Of a DNA stretch of 47,979 nt, positions 16,639-26,145 are shown piece by piece; positions within the stretch are counted from its first letter, which is position 1; the number at the start of each line of letters is the position of its first letter. Origin of the DNA: Bradyrhizobium sp. (GTDB lineage: Bacteria; Pseudomonadota; Alphaproteobacteria; Rhizobiales; Xanthobacteraceae); contig NZ_JACRMG010000011.1 of NCBI RefSeq assembly GCF_016219575.1, forward strand, positions 1 through 47,979, in the 5' to 3' direction. The notes under the pieces are model-generated. The model was not told the origin of the DNA. It was given only the letters and a program-made list of their open reading frames with translations, and searched no databases. Made by a program: the position numbers and the translations under genes.

Positions 16639-16687
16639 GGGCATGATCCGGAAAAGTGTGAAGCGGTTTTCCGGCCTGATCATGCCC
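16639..16687. repeat. dispersed palindrome, copy 1
   Basis: GGGCATGATCCGGAAAAG and its inverse ending in GATCATGCCC form a 49-base palindrome around GTGTGAAGC. The same element is present at 33806-33854 and, as a half copy, at 23960-23977. This is a known style of Bradyrhizobium intergenic repeat. Confidence 0.9.
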
Positions 16688-16737
16688 AAGCAGGGAATCG
16701 AAGCGTGATGACGTCATCGCGTTTCGGGAGCAGTGTC

Positions 16738-18084
16738 ATGAATCGCGCGCAGCGCCGCAACGTCGCCAAGAGCCAGAACCCGCGGGACCTCGCCGCCCTC
16801 GCCGAGCACTATCAGCGCAACGGACAGACCAGGAAGGCCGAGCAGACCTATCGCGAGGCGATCGCGCGCGATCCGCAATGCCTCGAGGCGCTGAACAATC
16901 TCGGCATGATCCTGCAGGAGCGCGGCCGCATCTCGGAGGCGACTGCGCAATTCCTCCGCGCGCGCGAACTTCGCCCCGACGATGCGCGCATCGTGGTCAA
17001 TCTGGCGCGGGCGTTCGCCGCGCAGAACCGGCTTCACGACGCCGTCGCCCTGTTCCGGCAGGCCACAGCGCTCGCCCCGCGCTTTGCCGATGCCCAATTC
17101 GGGCTTGCGCTCGCGCTGTCCGATCTCGGCGAGCACGCCGAGGCCGAGCCGCACTACCTGCAAGCCCTGCAACTCGATCCCCTGAACTGGCAGGCCCGCA
17201 TCCATCTTGGCCTCGCGCTCGCCGCGCAGGGCAGGATCGCGGAAGCCTATGCGCAGGCCGAAATACTCGTGCGCGCCGAGACCGCGCCGCGCTTTCCGCT
17301 CAAGAGCTTCGGCATCCTGCTGGCGCGGATCAACTGCTCCGATGGCGCGCGGGCATGTTTCGAAACCCATCTGCTGCACAATCCCGGCGACGAGGACGAG
17401 ATCGCGATGCTGCTCGCAACCGTCGGCGGCGCCCTGCCGGAGCGCGCCTCCGACGGGCAGCTCACGCAGATCTACGCCTCGCGCGCGGACCAATGGGACC
17501 GCGGTGCCGCCGGCGCGGCCGGCTATCAGGGCCATCGGTTGGTTGCGACCGCACTCGACGAGCTCGGCACGACGGCCGCCGGCACCGTCATCGATCTCGG
17601 CTGCGGCACCGGTCTTGTCGGCGAACTGCTGCGCGCCAGGACCGATCGCATGATCGGTGTCGATCTGTCGGAGCCTATGCTGGCGCAAGCACGGCAGAAG
17701 AAAATCTATGACGAGCTGCATCGTGCCGATCTGCTCGACTGGCTCGGCCGCCACAACGGCGACTGCGACGTCATCGCGAGCGCCGCGACGCTGATTCATT
17801 TCGGCGATCTGAACGCGATCCTGGCAGCCGCGGCAAAATGCCTCCGGCGGGGCGGCCGTTTCGTCTTCACGCTATTTCCCAATGACGATGACACCGACGC
17901 CGTGGCCGTCGCCGCGCTCAACGGTCTCGGCCAGGCCGGATGCTTTCGCCACGGCAGCGGCCACGTGACGCAGGCCGCCGCCCGCAACGGATTCGATGTC
18001 GCGCTGATGCGCCGCGCCCACCATGAATATGTCAACGGCGCGCCGATCGAGGGGCTGGTCGTGGTGCTCAGGCGCGAAGGTTGA
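16738..18084 (+). CDS. TPR-repeat protein with C-terminal methyltransferase domain
   Basis: A 448-residue protein. Residues about 10-200 hold TPR repeats (YQRNGQTRKAEQTYREAIARDP, EALNNLGMILQERGRISEA, and further copies). The C-terminal part is a class I SAM-dependent methyltransferase: motif I VIDLGCGTGLVGELL near residue 285, then MIGVDLSEPMLAQAR and a C-terminal sheet. Such fusions are widespread in alphaproteobacteria; the substrate is unknown, protein binding by the TPRs being likely. ATG 16738 has GGGAG upstream; ATG 16705 is an alternative adding 11 residues. It ends one base before the ptsN stop on the other strand. Confidence 0.88.
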   Translation: MNRAQRRNVAKSQNPRDLAALAEHYQRNGQTRKAEQTYREAIARDPQCLEALNNLGMILQERGRISEATAQFLRARELRPDDARIVVNLARAFAAQNRLHDAVALFRQATALAPRFADAQFGLALALSDLGEHAEAEPHYLQALQLDPLNWQARIHLGLALAAQGRIAEAYAQAEILVRAETAPRFPLKSFGILLARINCSDGARACFETHLLHNPGDEDEIAMLLATVGGALPERASDGQLTQIYASRADQWDRGAAGAAGYQGHRLVATALDELGTTAAGTVIDLGCGTGLVGELLRARTDRMIGVDLSEPMLAQARQKKIYDELHRADLLDWLGRHNGDCDVIASAATLIHFGDLNAILAAAAKCLRRGGRFVFTLFPNDDDTDAVAVAALNGLGQAGCFRHGSGHVTQAAARNGFDVALMRRAHHEYVNGAPIEGLVVVLRREG

Positions 18085-18085
18085 A

Positions 18086-18547
18086 TCAGGCCGCGCTCGC
18101 CGGCGGCAGCGCCAGTACCGAATAGATCGCCTGCGCATCGCGCGAGGCACGCAGCTTCTTGGCGACGTCCTGGTCGCGCAACAGGCGCGCGATCCGCGCC
18201 AGCGCCTTGAGGTGATCGGCGCCGGCGCCTTCGGGCGCCAGCAGCAGGAAGATCAGGTCGACCGGCTGGCTGTCCATCGCCTCGAAATCGATCGGGCGCT
18301 CCAGGCGGGCGAACAGGCCGAACAGCTTTTCCAGCTTTGGCAGCTTGCCGTGCGGGATGGCGACGCCATAGCCGACCGCCGTGGTGCCGAGCTTCTCGCG
18401 CTGCAGCAGCACCTCGAACACCGAACGCTCGTTCTGCCCGGTCAGGCTGGCAGCCTTGGCCGCCAGTTCCTGCAACGCCTGCTTCTTGCTGCTGACCTTC
18501 AACGCCGGGAGAATCGCCTCCGGCGCGACCAGATCGGTAATCGTCAT
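18086..18547 (-). CDS. ptsN: nitrogen-regulatory PTS EIIA protein
   Basis: A 153-residue EIIA-Ntr, the last phospho-acceptor of the PTS-Ntr chain (PtsP-NPr-EIIA), which regulates potassium transport, carbon/nitrogen balance and other targets. The phosphorylated histidine is His66 in GYGVAIPHGKLP. PVDLIFLLLAPEG follows as in the family. It sits downstream of rpoN and hpf, the classic arrangement, after a 242-base gap in which I see no gene. Confidence 0.95.
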   Translation of the reverse strand: MTITDLVAPEAILPALKVSSKKQALQELAAKAASLTGQNERSVFEVLLQREKLGTTAVGYGVAIPHGKLPKLEKLFGLFARLERPIDFEAMDSQPVDLIFLLLAPEGAGADHLKALARIARLLRDQDVAKKLRASRDAQAIYSVLALPPASAA

Positions 18548-18789
18548 AGGGGCGTCCGGGGGTGCTTTGAACCGTCAGGTTGCGAGATAGTCTTCAGGCG
18601 AGTTGCGTCAAGAAGATGAGACGGGAGGCGGGGTTAGCCTGGTGTCCCGAATTTGGGGGCTTCTACTCCAAAGCATATCCGGTGCCAACTCTTAACGCCC
18701 GGTTCCGTAGTCCTACCCTTGGTCCTAACTTTGGGGCGGCGGACCATATGGGCGGCCCCCGGGGGCGTCAATGTGTCCCGTCGTATAAG

Positions 18790-19389
18790 TCAGGGGGTAA
18801 CCGCGGGCGGATCGACCCAGCCGACATTGCCGTCGGCGCGACGGTAGATCACGTTTACCCGGCCGCTGGAGCCGTGCTGGAACACCAGGCAAGTGGCGCC
18901 GGTGAGGTCGAGCTCCTGGACGGCCTCGCTGACCGAGAGCCGTTTCAGCGATTTGGTGGTCTCGGCAATGATGACCGGATTATAGCCGGCGCTCTCGTCC
19001 TCATGGGCCGGCGCCTCGATCACATAGCTCGGCGCGTCCAGCACGGGCGCTTCCATCTCGGCAAAGGCGGCGTTGACGGCGTGCGCCTTGCGCGCCGAAC
19101 GGTCCTTCAGCCGGCTCTTGTAGCGGCGCAGGCGCTTTTCGATCATCAAGAGCGCCTGGTCGGCGCTGGCATAGGCATCGGCCGCGGTCGAATCGGCCTC
19201 CAGCGCCACTCCGGAATCCAGATGCAGCGTGCAGTCGGTGCGGAAGCCGAAGCCGTCTTTGCTCAGCGTGATGTGGCCGGAATAATTGCCGTCGAAATAC
19301 TTGCGCAGGACTTCATCGGTTCGTTCGCTGACGCGACTGCGCAGCGCCTCGCCGACGCTGATGCTTTTGCCCGAGATCCGAAGAGTCAT
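18790..19389 (-). CDS. hpf: ribosome hibernation-promoting factor, long form
   Basis: A 199-residue long HPF (RaiA/YfiA family). The N-terminal domain (MTLRISGKSISVGEALR to about residue 110, with SADQALLMIEKRLRRYKSRLKDR) binds the 30S decoding site; the C-terminal domain, about 140-199 (SVSEAVQELDLTGATCLVF, VNVIYRRADGNVGWVDP), mediates 100S dimer formation. Start ATG 19389 with GAGG upstream; the frame is open 20 codons further but homologues begin MTLRISGK. It follows rpoN by 60 bases, and may be controlled by its own promoter. Confidence 0.95.
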   Translation of the reverse strand: MTLRISGKSISVGEALRSRVSERTDEVLRKYFDGNYSGHITLSKDGFGFRTDCTLHLDSGVALEADSTAADAYASADQALLMIEKRLRRYKSRLKDRSARKAHAVNAAFAEMEAPVLDAPSYVIEAPAHEDESAGYNPVIIAETTKSLKRLSVSEAVQELDLTGATCLVFQHGSSGRVNVIYRRADGNVGWVDPPAVTP

Positions 19390-19449
19390 GGATGATGCCT
19401 CGATAGTGTCAGGGGGAATTGAGCCTAATCCGATTTGGCGCTGATGCAA

Positions 19450-21078
19450 TCAGGCCGGCGCGGTATCGCGGGAGCGGTCGGAGGCGGTAAGGGCATGGCC
19501 GATCATGCTCTGCTTGTCGCGGCGCCGCTGCACCGAGGAGGGAATCCGCATCGCCTCGCGGTATTTCGCGACGGTGCGGCGCGCGATATCAATGCCCGAA
19601 GCGCGCAAGCGTTCCACGATGGTGTCGTCGGAGAGGATCGCGGTCGGGCTTTCGGCGTCGATCAGCTGCTTGATGTGATGGCGTACCGCTTCCGCCGAAT
19701 GCGCCTCGCCGCCGTCAGCCGAGGCGATCGAGGCGGTGAAGAAATATTTCAATTCGAACACACCGCGATTGGTCGCCATGTATTTGTTGGCGGTGACGCG
19801 CGACACCGTGGATTCATGCATCTGGATCGCATCCGCCACGGCCTTCAGGTTGAGAGGCCGCAAATGCGCCACGCCATGGGTGAAGAAGCCGTCCTGCTGG
19901 CGCACGATTTCGGTCGCGACCTTCAGGATGGTGCGGGCGCGCTGGTCGAGCGCACGCACCAGCCAGGTCGCATTTTGCAGGCAATCGGTGAAATAGGATT
20001 TGTCGCCGTCCTTGCGGATCGTCTTCGACAGCTCCGTATAATAGGTCTGGTTCACCAGCACCTTCGGCAGCGTGTCGCTGTTGAGCTCGACGTGCCAGCC
20101 GCCGTCGGGGCCGGGCCGCACATAGACGTCGGGCACCACGGTCTGCGTGCGCGCGGAGCCGAATTTCAGGCCGGGCTTGGGATCGAGATGGCGGATCTCG
20201 CCGATCATGTCGGTGATGTCTTCGTCGTCGACGCCGCAGAGCTTGCGAAGTGCCGATATGTCGCGCTTGGCCAGCAGGTCGAGATTCTCCACCAGCGCCT
20301 GCATCGCGGGGTCGTATCGGTTGAGCTCGCGCAGCTGGATTGCCAGGCACTCGCTGAGATTCCGCGCGCACACGCCGGGCGGATCGAATTTCTGCAGGAC
20401 CGCCAGCACTTCCGCGACGGCTTCGTCGGTTGCGCCGAGACGCTCGGCGGCCTGTCCGAGATCCTGCGGCAAATAGCCCGCCTCGTCGACGAGGTCGATC
20501 AGGTACTGGCCGATCATGCGTTGCGCCGGCGCTGCGATGGCGACCGCCATCTGCTCGGCGAGGTGATCCGACAGGGTCACTTCGGCGGCGACGAAGGCCT
20601 CGAGATTGTAATCCTCGTCACTGGAGGCGCCGCCGCCCCATTCGGTATAGGCGGTGGGCGCGGCATCCTGCGCCGCGCGCGCGGCAGCTTCGGCAGGCTC
20701 CTCCGTGAAGACGTTGTCGAGGCGGGTATCCAGCGTCTGCTCGATCTCGGCGCGGCTGCCGAGGTCGCGGTTCATCCATTCTTCCTGGCCGGGTTCGAAC
20801 CCCTCGGCCGAGCCCGTCGCATAGTCGCCGCCGGAATCCTCGCCCCCGCCTGCCTCGCCTGCATCGGAAAACGGGGAGGACTCGATGGCCTCGCCCGCCA
20901 CCGGGGGCTCGGGGCCGTCATTGGCGCGCTCCAGCAGCGGATTGCGCTCCAGCTCTTCCTCGACAAAGGCCGACAGGTCGAGATTGGACAGCTGCAGCAG
21001 CTTGATGGCCTGCATCAGCTGCGGCGTCATCACCAGCGACTGGGACTGGCGGAACTCTAATCTCTGCGTCAGCGCCAT
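19450..21078 (-). CDS. rpoN: RNA polymerase sigma-54 factor
   Basis: A 542-residue sigma-54. Region I: LEFRQSQSLVMTPQLMQAIKLLQLSNLDL (residues 7-35, quoted in parts by its Q/L-rich character), an acidic region II to about residue 150, the core-binding region, and the DNA-binding part with the HTH near 400-420 (HESTVSRVTANKYM) and the RpoN box ARRTVAKYRE at 499-508. It recruits RNA polymerase to -24/-12 promoters for nitrogen fixation, nitrogen assimilation and transport genes. Lies between lptB and hpf as in most proteobacteria. Confidence 0.98.
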   Translation of the reverse strand: MALTQRLEFRQSQSLVMTPQLMQAIKLLQLSNLDLSAFVEEELERNPLLERANDGPEPPVAGEAIESSPFSDAGEAGGGEDSGGDYATGSAEGFEPGQEEWMNRDLGSRAEIEQTLDTRLDNVFTEEPAEAAARAAQDAAPTAYTEWGGGASSDEDYNLEAFVAAEVTLSDHLAEQMAVAIAAPAQRMIGQYLIDLVDEAGYLPQDLGQAAERLGATDEAVAEVLAVLQKFDPPGVCARNLSECLAIQLRELNRYDPAMQALVENLDLLAKRDISALRKLCGVDDEDITDMIGEIRHLDPKPGLKFGSARTQTVVPDVYVRPGPDGGWHVELNSDTLPKVLVNQTYYTELSKTIRKDGDKSYFTDCLQNATWLVRALDQRARTILKVATEIVRQQDGFFTHGVAHLRPLNLKAVADAIQMHESTVSRVTANKYMATNRGVFELKYFFTASIASADGGEAHSAEAVRHHIKQLIDAESPTAILSDDTIVERLRASGIDIARRTVAKYREAMRIPSSVQRRRDKQSMIGHALTASDRSRDTAPA

Positions 21079-21213
21079 GGGGGCAAGAAACCGTCCAAAA
21101 ACTTGGTCCGATTCTTGCTTAAACTAGTCCATAGTCCTTGTACACGGCTTGACGTAAGCAAAATTTGGGCTAAAGGCGCTTTCCCCACAAGGTGGTTACC
21201 GCAGCGCAACAGA

Positions 21214-22221
21214 CTACAGCCGGAATTCCTCGCCCAGGTACAGCCGGCGCACGTCCGGGTTGCTGACGATCTCGTCCGGGCTGCCTTCGGTCAGAATCTC
21301 ACCGGCATAGACGATATAGGCGCGGTCGGTCAGGCCCAGCGTTTCCCGCACATTGTGGTCGGTGATGAGCACGCCGATGCCTCGGTTGGTGAGGTGGCGC
21401 ACGAGATCCTGGATGTCCCCCACCGCGATCGGATCGATGCCCGCGAAGGGCTCGTCGAGCAGCATGTAGTTCGGACGCGTGGCAAGCGCGCGGGCGATCT
21501 CGACGCGGCGGCGCTCGCCGCCGGACAGCGCAATCGACGGCGATTTGCGCAGCCGCGCGATGTTGAACTCGTCGAGCAGCGCGTTCAGTTCGCGCTCGCG
21601 TTTCTTGCGGCTGGGCTCGACCACCTCGAGCACGGCGCGGATGTTTTGCTCCACCGTGAGGCCGCGGAAGATCGAGGCTTCCTGCGGCAGGTAGCCGATG
21701 CCGAGCCGCGCGCGCTGATACATCGGCAGCTTCGTCACGTCGTGGCCGTCGAGCTCGATGGCGCCGCGATCGGCCTTGATCAGGCCGGTGATCATGTAGA
21801 ACACCGTGGTCTTGCCGGCGCCGTTCGGTCCCAGCAGACCGACGGCTTCGCCGCGGCGGACATAGATCGAAACGCCGCGCACCACCTGGCGGGTGCCGAA
21901 ACTCTTTTCCACGCTATGCACAGCCAGAAAGCCCGGCCGGCGCAGCAATTGCGGGCCGCTGCCATTGGCCTTCCTGGACTTGGCCGCCGGCTTGGACTTG
22001 GCGGGCGCCAGCGGATGCGGCGTGCGCGCGGGCTCCGGCGGCGGCAGGTCGACGGCAGGCGCCACGCCGTCGCGGGCAATCGGCGGAGCATCGCGCAGGG
22101 GGTTCGAGAGCATGTCACCGAAGGAATCGCCGAGCGCGGTGATGTCCTCGCGCGAACGGGCAAAGCCCGCCGGCTTCCCCTTGGCCGGGCGACGCCGGAA
22201 CATGCCGAGTAAATCCACCAT
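21214..22221 (-). CDS. lptB: LPS export ABC transporter ATPase
   Basis: Powers LPS extraction from the inner membrane by LptFG. The ATPase core (about residues 96-335) has Walker A GPNGAGKTT (131-139), LSGGERRRVEIARAL, Walker B MLLDEPFAGIDP and switch His ITDHNVRE. Before it comes a 95-residue Pro/Ala/Lys-rich extension not present in E. coli LptB (241 residues), although common in relatives of this genus as far as I recall. ATG 22221 gives MVDLLGMFRRRPAK. A 218-base gap separates it from lptA. Confidence 0.95.
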   Translation of the reverse strand: MVDLLGMFRRRPAKGKPAGFARSREDITALGDSFGDMLSNPLRDAPPIARDGVAPAVDLPPPEPARTPHPLAPAKSKPAAKSRKANGSGPQLLRRPGFLAVHSVEKSFGTRQVVRGVSIYVRRGEAVGLLGPNGAGKTTVFYMITGLIKADRGAIELDGHDVTKLPMYQRARLGIGYLPQEASIFRGLTVEQNIRAVLEVVEPSRKKRERELNALLDEFNIARLRKSPSIALSGGERRRVEIARALATRPNYMLLDEPFAGIDPIAVGDIQDLVRHLTNRGIGVLITDHNVRETLGLTDRAYIVYAGEILTEGSPDEIVSNPDVRRLYLGEEFRL

Positions 22222-22439
22222 CCCGCTTCGCTCAGCCTTTCACGGTGACGCCGGCGCAGACGCCCGCGGCGAGATTCGATTCGCCCTCATGCGAACCATG
22301 AATGAACGGATGCCCCTTGCCCAGCGGAACACCTTCGAAACGGCGCTTCCCCATCCGCCTGCCGCCCGCGAGGTTAGATACAGGCTCCCACCTCCGGCTT
22401 CAACCTCGCCGGTCGCGGCCAATTCACAAGCGATTGATT

Positions 22440-23159
22440 TTACTTCTGTTTACCAGGGAACAGCGCAGTCGGCGGGGCAGCAGGGGCCGGGGTCCCGCCC
22501 TTCGATCCGCAGCCTTCCGAGCCCTGCATGAACAGGGCCTGCACCCGGCCGGAGTCGGATTCGACGCGCGACACGCCGGTGGTCATGTCCACCATCAGCC
22601 GGTCGCCGCGCAGCACGTTCTGGCATTGCGTCAGCACCACGCCGCCGGACATGGTGATGAGGTTGGCCTTGGTGTCGAACACGGCCTTGTCACCGGTGAC
22701 GACCTGGTCCTTTTGCTTCACCACCACGCCGCCGCGCGCTTCCAGCCGCTTGATCGAGGAGCTGCCGCCGGGGCCGGGCGTCGCCGACTGGATCGGAGCG
22801 CCTGCTGCCGCCTTGGCGCCCTTCTGCTTGGGTTGCGCGGGCTGTTCCGGCCCCGGACTCTGATCGTAGAACACGACCAGCGATTTCGAGCTCATGGTGG
22901 TGTCGCCCTGCGACACTTTCACGTTGCCGGCAAAAGTCGCTTCCTTTGTCTTGTCACGCACTTCCAGCGAAGCCGCCTCGATCTGGATCGGCTTGTCGCG
23001 GTTCTGCGAGAAGCCCTGCATCGCGTTGGGTACGCCCTGCATCGAATTCTGCGCATACGCGTCGCCGAAGACGGCGGCCAGCATGAATGCGGCGGCGCAT
23101 GCGATGCGCGCGATCCGGCGATCAAGACAGCACGGGAAAAATTGCATCGCAGGGATCAC
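22440..23159 (-). CDS. lptA: periplasmic LPS transport protein LptA
   Basis: A 239-residue OstA-like protein that bridges the periplasm for LPS. A signal peptide ends near AYAQ (about residue 36). Core: PIQIEAASLEVRDKTKEATFAGNVKVSQGDTTMSSK (in pieces), and VVTGDKAVFDTKANLITMSGGVVLTQCQNVLRGD. A low-complexity Pro/Ala/Lys insert lies around 100-135. The GTG start at 23159 overlaps the lptC stop (GTGA); ATG 23147, four codons in, is the alternative, and neither has a clear S/D. The C-terminus is Pro-rich. Confidence 0.92.
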   Translation of the reverse strand: MIPAMQFFPCCLDRRIARIACAAAFMLAAVFGDAYAQNSMQGVPNAMQGFSQNRDKPIQIEAASLEVRDKTKEATFAGNVKVSQGDTTMSSKSLVVFYDQSPGPEQPAQPKQKGAKAAAGAPIQSATPGPGGSSSIKRLEARGGVVVKQKDQVVTGDKAVFDTKANLITMSGGVVLTQCQNVLRGDRLMVDMTTGVSRVESDSGRVQALFMQGSEGCGSKGGTPAPAAPPTALFPGKQK

Positions 23160-23890
23160 TTCGCGCCGGCCGGCTTGCCGTTGCCGCTGATCGAGCGCGT
23201 CTTCGGCTGCTCCGCGGCATCGATCGGCGTCGCCGCCGCGTCCGGCTGATCCAGTGTCAGGTTCATCACGACGTTGCCTTCGAAGCGCACGATCTCGCCG
23301 CTGTTGATGATCTTCAACCCGTCGGCCACCAGCGTGCCGTTCAGCAGCTTGACGTCGACACGCTCATTCGACGTCACCAAGCCCTTGTTGATGTCCATCA
23401 TCGCCTGCGAAAGTTTCGCCTCATAACCGGTGGAGGACTGCAGGAAGATGTCCTTTTTCAGCTCGAGCAGCTGCTGCTTGCTGTCAAAGAAGCCGGTGCG
23501 CGCATCGAGCGTCACCGTCGAACGGTCTTCCATCATCACCTTGGCGCGCAGCGTGCGCAGCTCGACATGGTCGGGGTTGGCGAGATCCTGGATGGCAGCC
23601 TTGGCCCTGAGTTCATAGGGCCGCCGGTCGGCGGAGAAGCCGGCCATGTGCGGATTTTCCATGGTGATCTTGGTGCCCGACACCACGAGATTGTCGATGG
23701 AGACCGGCAGCTTCGGCAGCAGCATGCGGAACGGGTTCACGACCGACACGAAGATCACGCCGGCCATCGCCAGACCCACCGCCGCCGGCACCGCGATGCG
23801 CAGGATGCGCACCACGCGGCTGTGGCGCGCTGCAGCCCGAAAGCGCGCCTCGAGCGTCGCATCGTAGGTCTGGTTCTGGACGAAATTCAC
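23156..23890 (-). CDS. lptC: LPS export protein LptC
   Basis: A 244-residue bitopic inner-membrane protein linking LptBFG to LptA. One membrane helix at about residues 33-53 (AVPAAVGLAMAGVIFVSVV), then a periplasmic OstA-like beta domain (VSGTKITMENPHMAGFSADRRPYEL, in pieces; VRFEGNVVMNLTL near the end). Start is GTG 23888-23890 with CGGAG upstream. Stop overlaps the lptA start. The low N-terminal similarity across the family makes the exact start less sure. Confidence 0.92.
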   Translation of the reverse strand: MNFVQNQTYDATLEARFRAAARHSRVVRILRIAVPAAVGLAMAGVIFVSVVNPFRMLLPKLPVSIDNLVVSGTKITMENPHMAGFSADRRPYELRAKAAIQDLANPDHVELRTLRAKVMMEDRSTVTLDARTGFFDSKQQLLELKKDIFLQSSTGYEAKLSQAMMDINKGLVTSNERVDVKLLNGTLVADGLKIINSGEIVRFEGNVVMNLTLDQPDAAATPIDAAEQPKTRSISGNGKPAGAK

Positions 23891-23959
23891 CGCGGCTCCG
23901 GGCAGCGGGACCGTTCCCGCTCAGCTCATTGTACCCCGTATTACCTTGCATTGCAGCCC

Positions 23960-23977
23960 GGGCATGATCCGGAAAAA
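23960..23977. repeat. dispersed palindrome, half copy
   Basis: GGGCATGATCCGGAAAAA matches the left arm of the palindromes at 16639 and 33806. The right arm is missing: what follows (TCCTGCCCC) does not mirror it. A decayed or partial copy upstream of lptC. Confidence 0.6.
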
Positions 23978-24062
23978 TCCTGCCCCGCACATACTCCGAC
24001 CAAATCGGTTCGTTCATCACTGTGACCGAAACAGGGCCGATTCGGCCCTGCGACGCAGCACC

Positions 24063-24677
24063 TCACGAATGGGCAAAGATGTCCTCGGCCTCCCAGCCCT
24101 GCAGATCCAGGATGGCGCGAGCCGGCAGGAAGCCGAAACAGGCTTTGGCGATCTCGCTGCGACCCTCGCGTGCCAGCATCACATCGAGCTTTTCGCGCAA
24201 CGCATGCAGGTGCAGCACGTCGGAGGCGGCATAGGCGAGCTGCGCCTCGCTCAGGTTCTCCGAGCCCCAGTCGCTCGACTGCTGCTGCTTCGACAGGTCG
24301 ACGTTCAATACCTCGCGCACGAGGTCCTTCAGGCCGTGGCGGTCGGTATAGGTGCGCGACAGCCGCGAGGCGATCTTGGTGCAATAGACCGGCTGCGGCA
24401 TCACGCCGAAGGTGTTGTAGAGCGCGGCGAGATCGAAGCGCGCGAAGTGGAAGATCTTCACGATGTTCGGGTCGGCCAGCAGCTTCTTCAAATGCGGCGC
24501 ATCGCGATGGCCCTTCGGCACCTGCACGACATCGGCCGAGCCGTCGCCGTTCGACATCTGCACCACGCAGAGCCGGTCGCGATGCGGATTGAGTCCCATG
24601 GTCTCGGTGTCGATCGCCACCGAACTGGTGTAGCGCGAAAGATCGGGCAGGTCGCCGCGATGCAGGCGGATGGTCAT
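24063..24677 (-). CDS. nrnC: NanoRNase C (RNase D-like 3'-5' exonuclease)
   Basis: A 204-residue DEDDy exonuclease without the HRDC domains of true RNase D. The catalytic set is complete: Asp23 and Glu25 (AIDTETMG), Asp82 (FHFARFDLAALY), Tyr149 and Asp153 (YAASDVLHL). Length and the C-terminal DLQGWEAEDIFAHS match NrnC of Bartonella and Caulobacter relatives, which degrades di- and short oligoribonucleotides and substitutes for oligoribonuclease in alphaproteobacteria. Often annotated as ribonuclease D. Upstream of the lpt-rpoN cluster, on the same strand. Confidence 0.92.
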   Translation of the reverse strand: MTIRLHRGDLPDLSRYTSSVAIDTETMGLNPHRDRLCVVQMSNGDGSADVVQVPKGHRDAPHLKKLLADPNIVKIFHFARFDLAALYNTFGVMPQPVYCTKIASRLSRTYTDRHGLKDLVREVLNVDLSKQQQSSDWGSENLSEAQLAYAASDVLHLHALREKLDVMLAREGRSEIAKACFGFLPARAILDLQGWEAEDIFAHS

Positions 24678-24910
24678 GATTTCAGGAACCTCTCGAATCG
24701 CTCGCCTAAGCTATCGTCCAAAGCCGCCCCGGGCGAGCACCCAAGTTTGGCGGATGACCGCCACAGCCCCATCCTTCATGGCGCTCGCGACTGGGGCCGT
24801 CGCTATTCCCCGAGCAGCAATCTGCGGATGGTTGGGCCAGTTACCCTCCCGGCGCGGCCGGATCGGCAATCTCGCGGCTGCTCGCAAATAGGGGGCTTGG
24901 GCAAGGGCAA

Positions 24911-24997
<87 letters not shown>

Positions 24998-25139
24998 CCG
25001 GGCGGGTTACTAAGGACCGGTCGCACGATTGTCAAATCGGCTGATTGCGGTCCAAATGCGCTGTACAGGATTGACGCGATGGCGTATCGCGAATCCGCTA
25101 AATCCCCGCCATCGCGCGCCTTTTGCAGGATATTTCCCC

Positions 25140-26108
25140 ATGGCATCGAACCAGGAAACGCTCGTCACCGTATTCGGCGGATCTGGCTTCCTGGGGCGGC
25201 ATGTGGTCCGCGCGCTGGCCAAGCGGGAATACCGCATCCGGGTCGCGGTGCGCCGGCCGGAACTGGCGGGCCACCTGCAGCCGCTGGGCCGGGTCGGCCA
25301 GATCCATGCCGTCCAGGCCAATCTGCGCTATCCGGCTTCGGTTCAGGCCGCCATGCGCGATGCCGAATTGGCCATCAACCTGGTGGGTATCCTCGCCGAG
25401 AGCGGCGATCAGACGTTTGAGGCCGTCCAGGCCAAGGGCGCGGAGACCGTCGCGCAGGCGGCCGCCGAAGCAGGCGCGCGGATGGTGCATGTCTCCGCGA
25501 TCGGCGCCGACGCCCACGCCATCTCGCAATATGCCCGTGCCAAGGCGGCCGGCGAGCAGGCGGTGCTCTCGGCTGTCCCCTCGGCCACCATCCTGCGCCC
25601 CTCCGTGGTGTTCGGTCCGGAGGACGCGTTCACCAACCGCTTTGCCGCGCTGGCGCAGATGTCGCCGGTGCTTCCCCTGATCGGCGGCGGCGCGACCAGG
25701 CTGCAGCCGGTCTATGTCGGCGACGTCGCCACCGCCGTGGCCGACGCCGTGGACGGCAAGACCAAGGCCGGCGCCACCTACGAGCTAGGCGGGCCGGAAG
25801 TGCTGACCATGCGCGAGATCATGCAGATGATCTGCGAGATCACCGACCGCAAGCGAATGCTGGTGCCGCTGCCGTTCGGCCTTGCAAAATTTCAGGCGTT
25901 CTTCCTGCAGTTCGCGCCGGGCGGGCTGAAGCTGACCCCCGACCAGGTCGAGCTCCTGAAGACCGACAATGTGGTGTCCGACGCCGCCAGGGCATCCGGC
26001 CTCACGCTGGAAGGCCTCGGCATCGCGGCGGATTCGATGGAAGCGATCTGCCCGCAATATCTCTGGCGCTTCCGCCCGATGGGCCAGTTCCAGCGCAAGA
26101 GCGTGTGA
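25140..26108 (+). CDS. NDUFA9-like atypical short-chain dehydrogenase (complex I-associated NAD(P)-binding protein)
   Basis: A 322-residue Rossmann protein: VTVFGGSGFLGRHVVRAL (residues 9-26) is the NAD(P) site, AELAINLVGIL and MVHVSAIGADAHAISQYARAKAAGE follow, with the Tyr-x3-Lys equivalent as YARAK, and ILRPSVVFGPEDAFTNRF. This is the NDUFA9-like (SDR_a5) subgroup; in mitochondria the homologue is a complex I subunit, and alphaproteobacterial members are thought to act in respiration or assembly. ATG 25140 has AGGA upstream. Convergent with uppP, with a perfect hairpin between. Confidence 0.9.
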   Translation: MASNQETLVTVFGGSGFLGRHVVRALAKREYRIRVAVRRPELAGHLQPLGRVGQIHAVQANLRYPASVQAAMRDAELAINLVGILAESGDQTFEAVQAKGAETVAQAAAEAGARMVHVSAIGADAHAISQYARAKAAGEQAVLSAVPSATILRPSVVFGPEDAFTNRFAALAQMSPVLPLIGGGATRLQPVYVGDVATAVADAVDGKTKAGATYELGGPEVLTMREIMQMICEITDRKRMLVPLPFGLAKFQAFFLQFAPGGLKLTPDQVELLKTDNVVSDAARASGLTLEGLGIAADSMEAICPQYLWRFRPMGQFQRKSV

Positions 26109-26113
26109 GAATG

Positions 26114-26143
26114 TTGTCGTCCCTGCGAACGCAGGGACGACAA
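26114..26143. repeat. perfect hairpin between convergent genes
   Basis: TTGTCGTCCCTGCG and CGCAGGGACGACAA, 14-bp arms separated by AA. It lies 5 bases after one stop and 2 bases before the other, so it probably ends both transcripts; it also matches a palindromic repeat style of the genus. Confidence 0.85.
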
Positions 26144-26145
26144 GC

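Larger units (their letters stand above)
16435..16737. other. 303-base gap with a hairpin and a palindromic repeat
   Basis: Contains the long hairpin at 16527-16569 and the dispersed palindrome at 16639-16687, both listed separately. No gene is seen. The promoter of the TPR-methyltransferase gene must lie here or within the repeat. Confidence 0.5.

Noticed and set aside
22222..22439. A 60-residue frame between lptB and lptA
   Set aside because: No S/D, no family resemblance; the composition is that of random GC-rich sequence.
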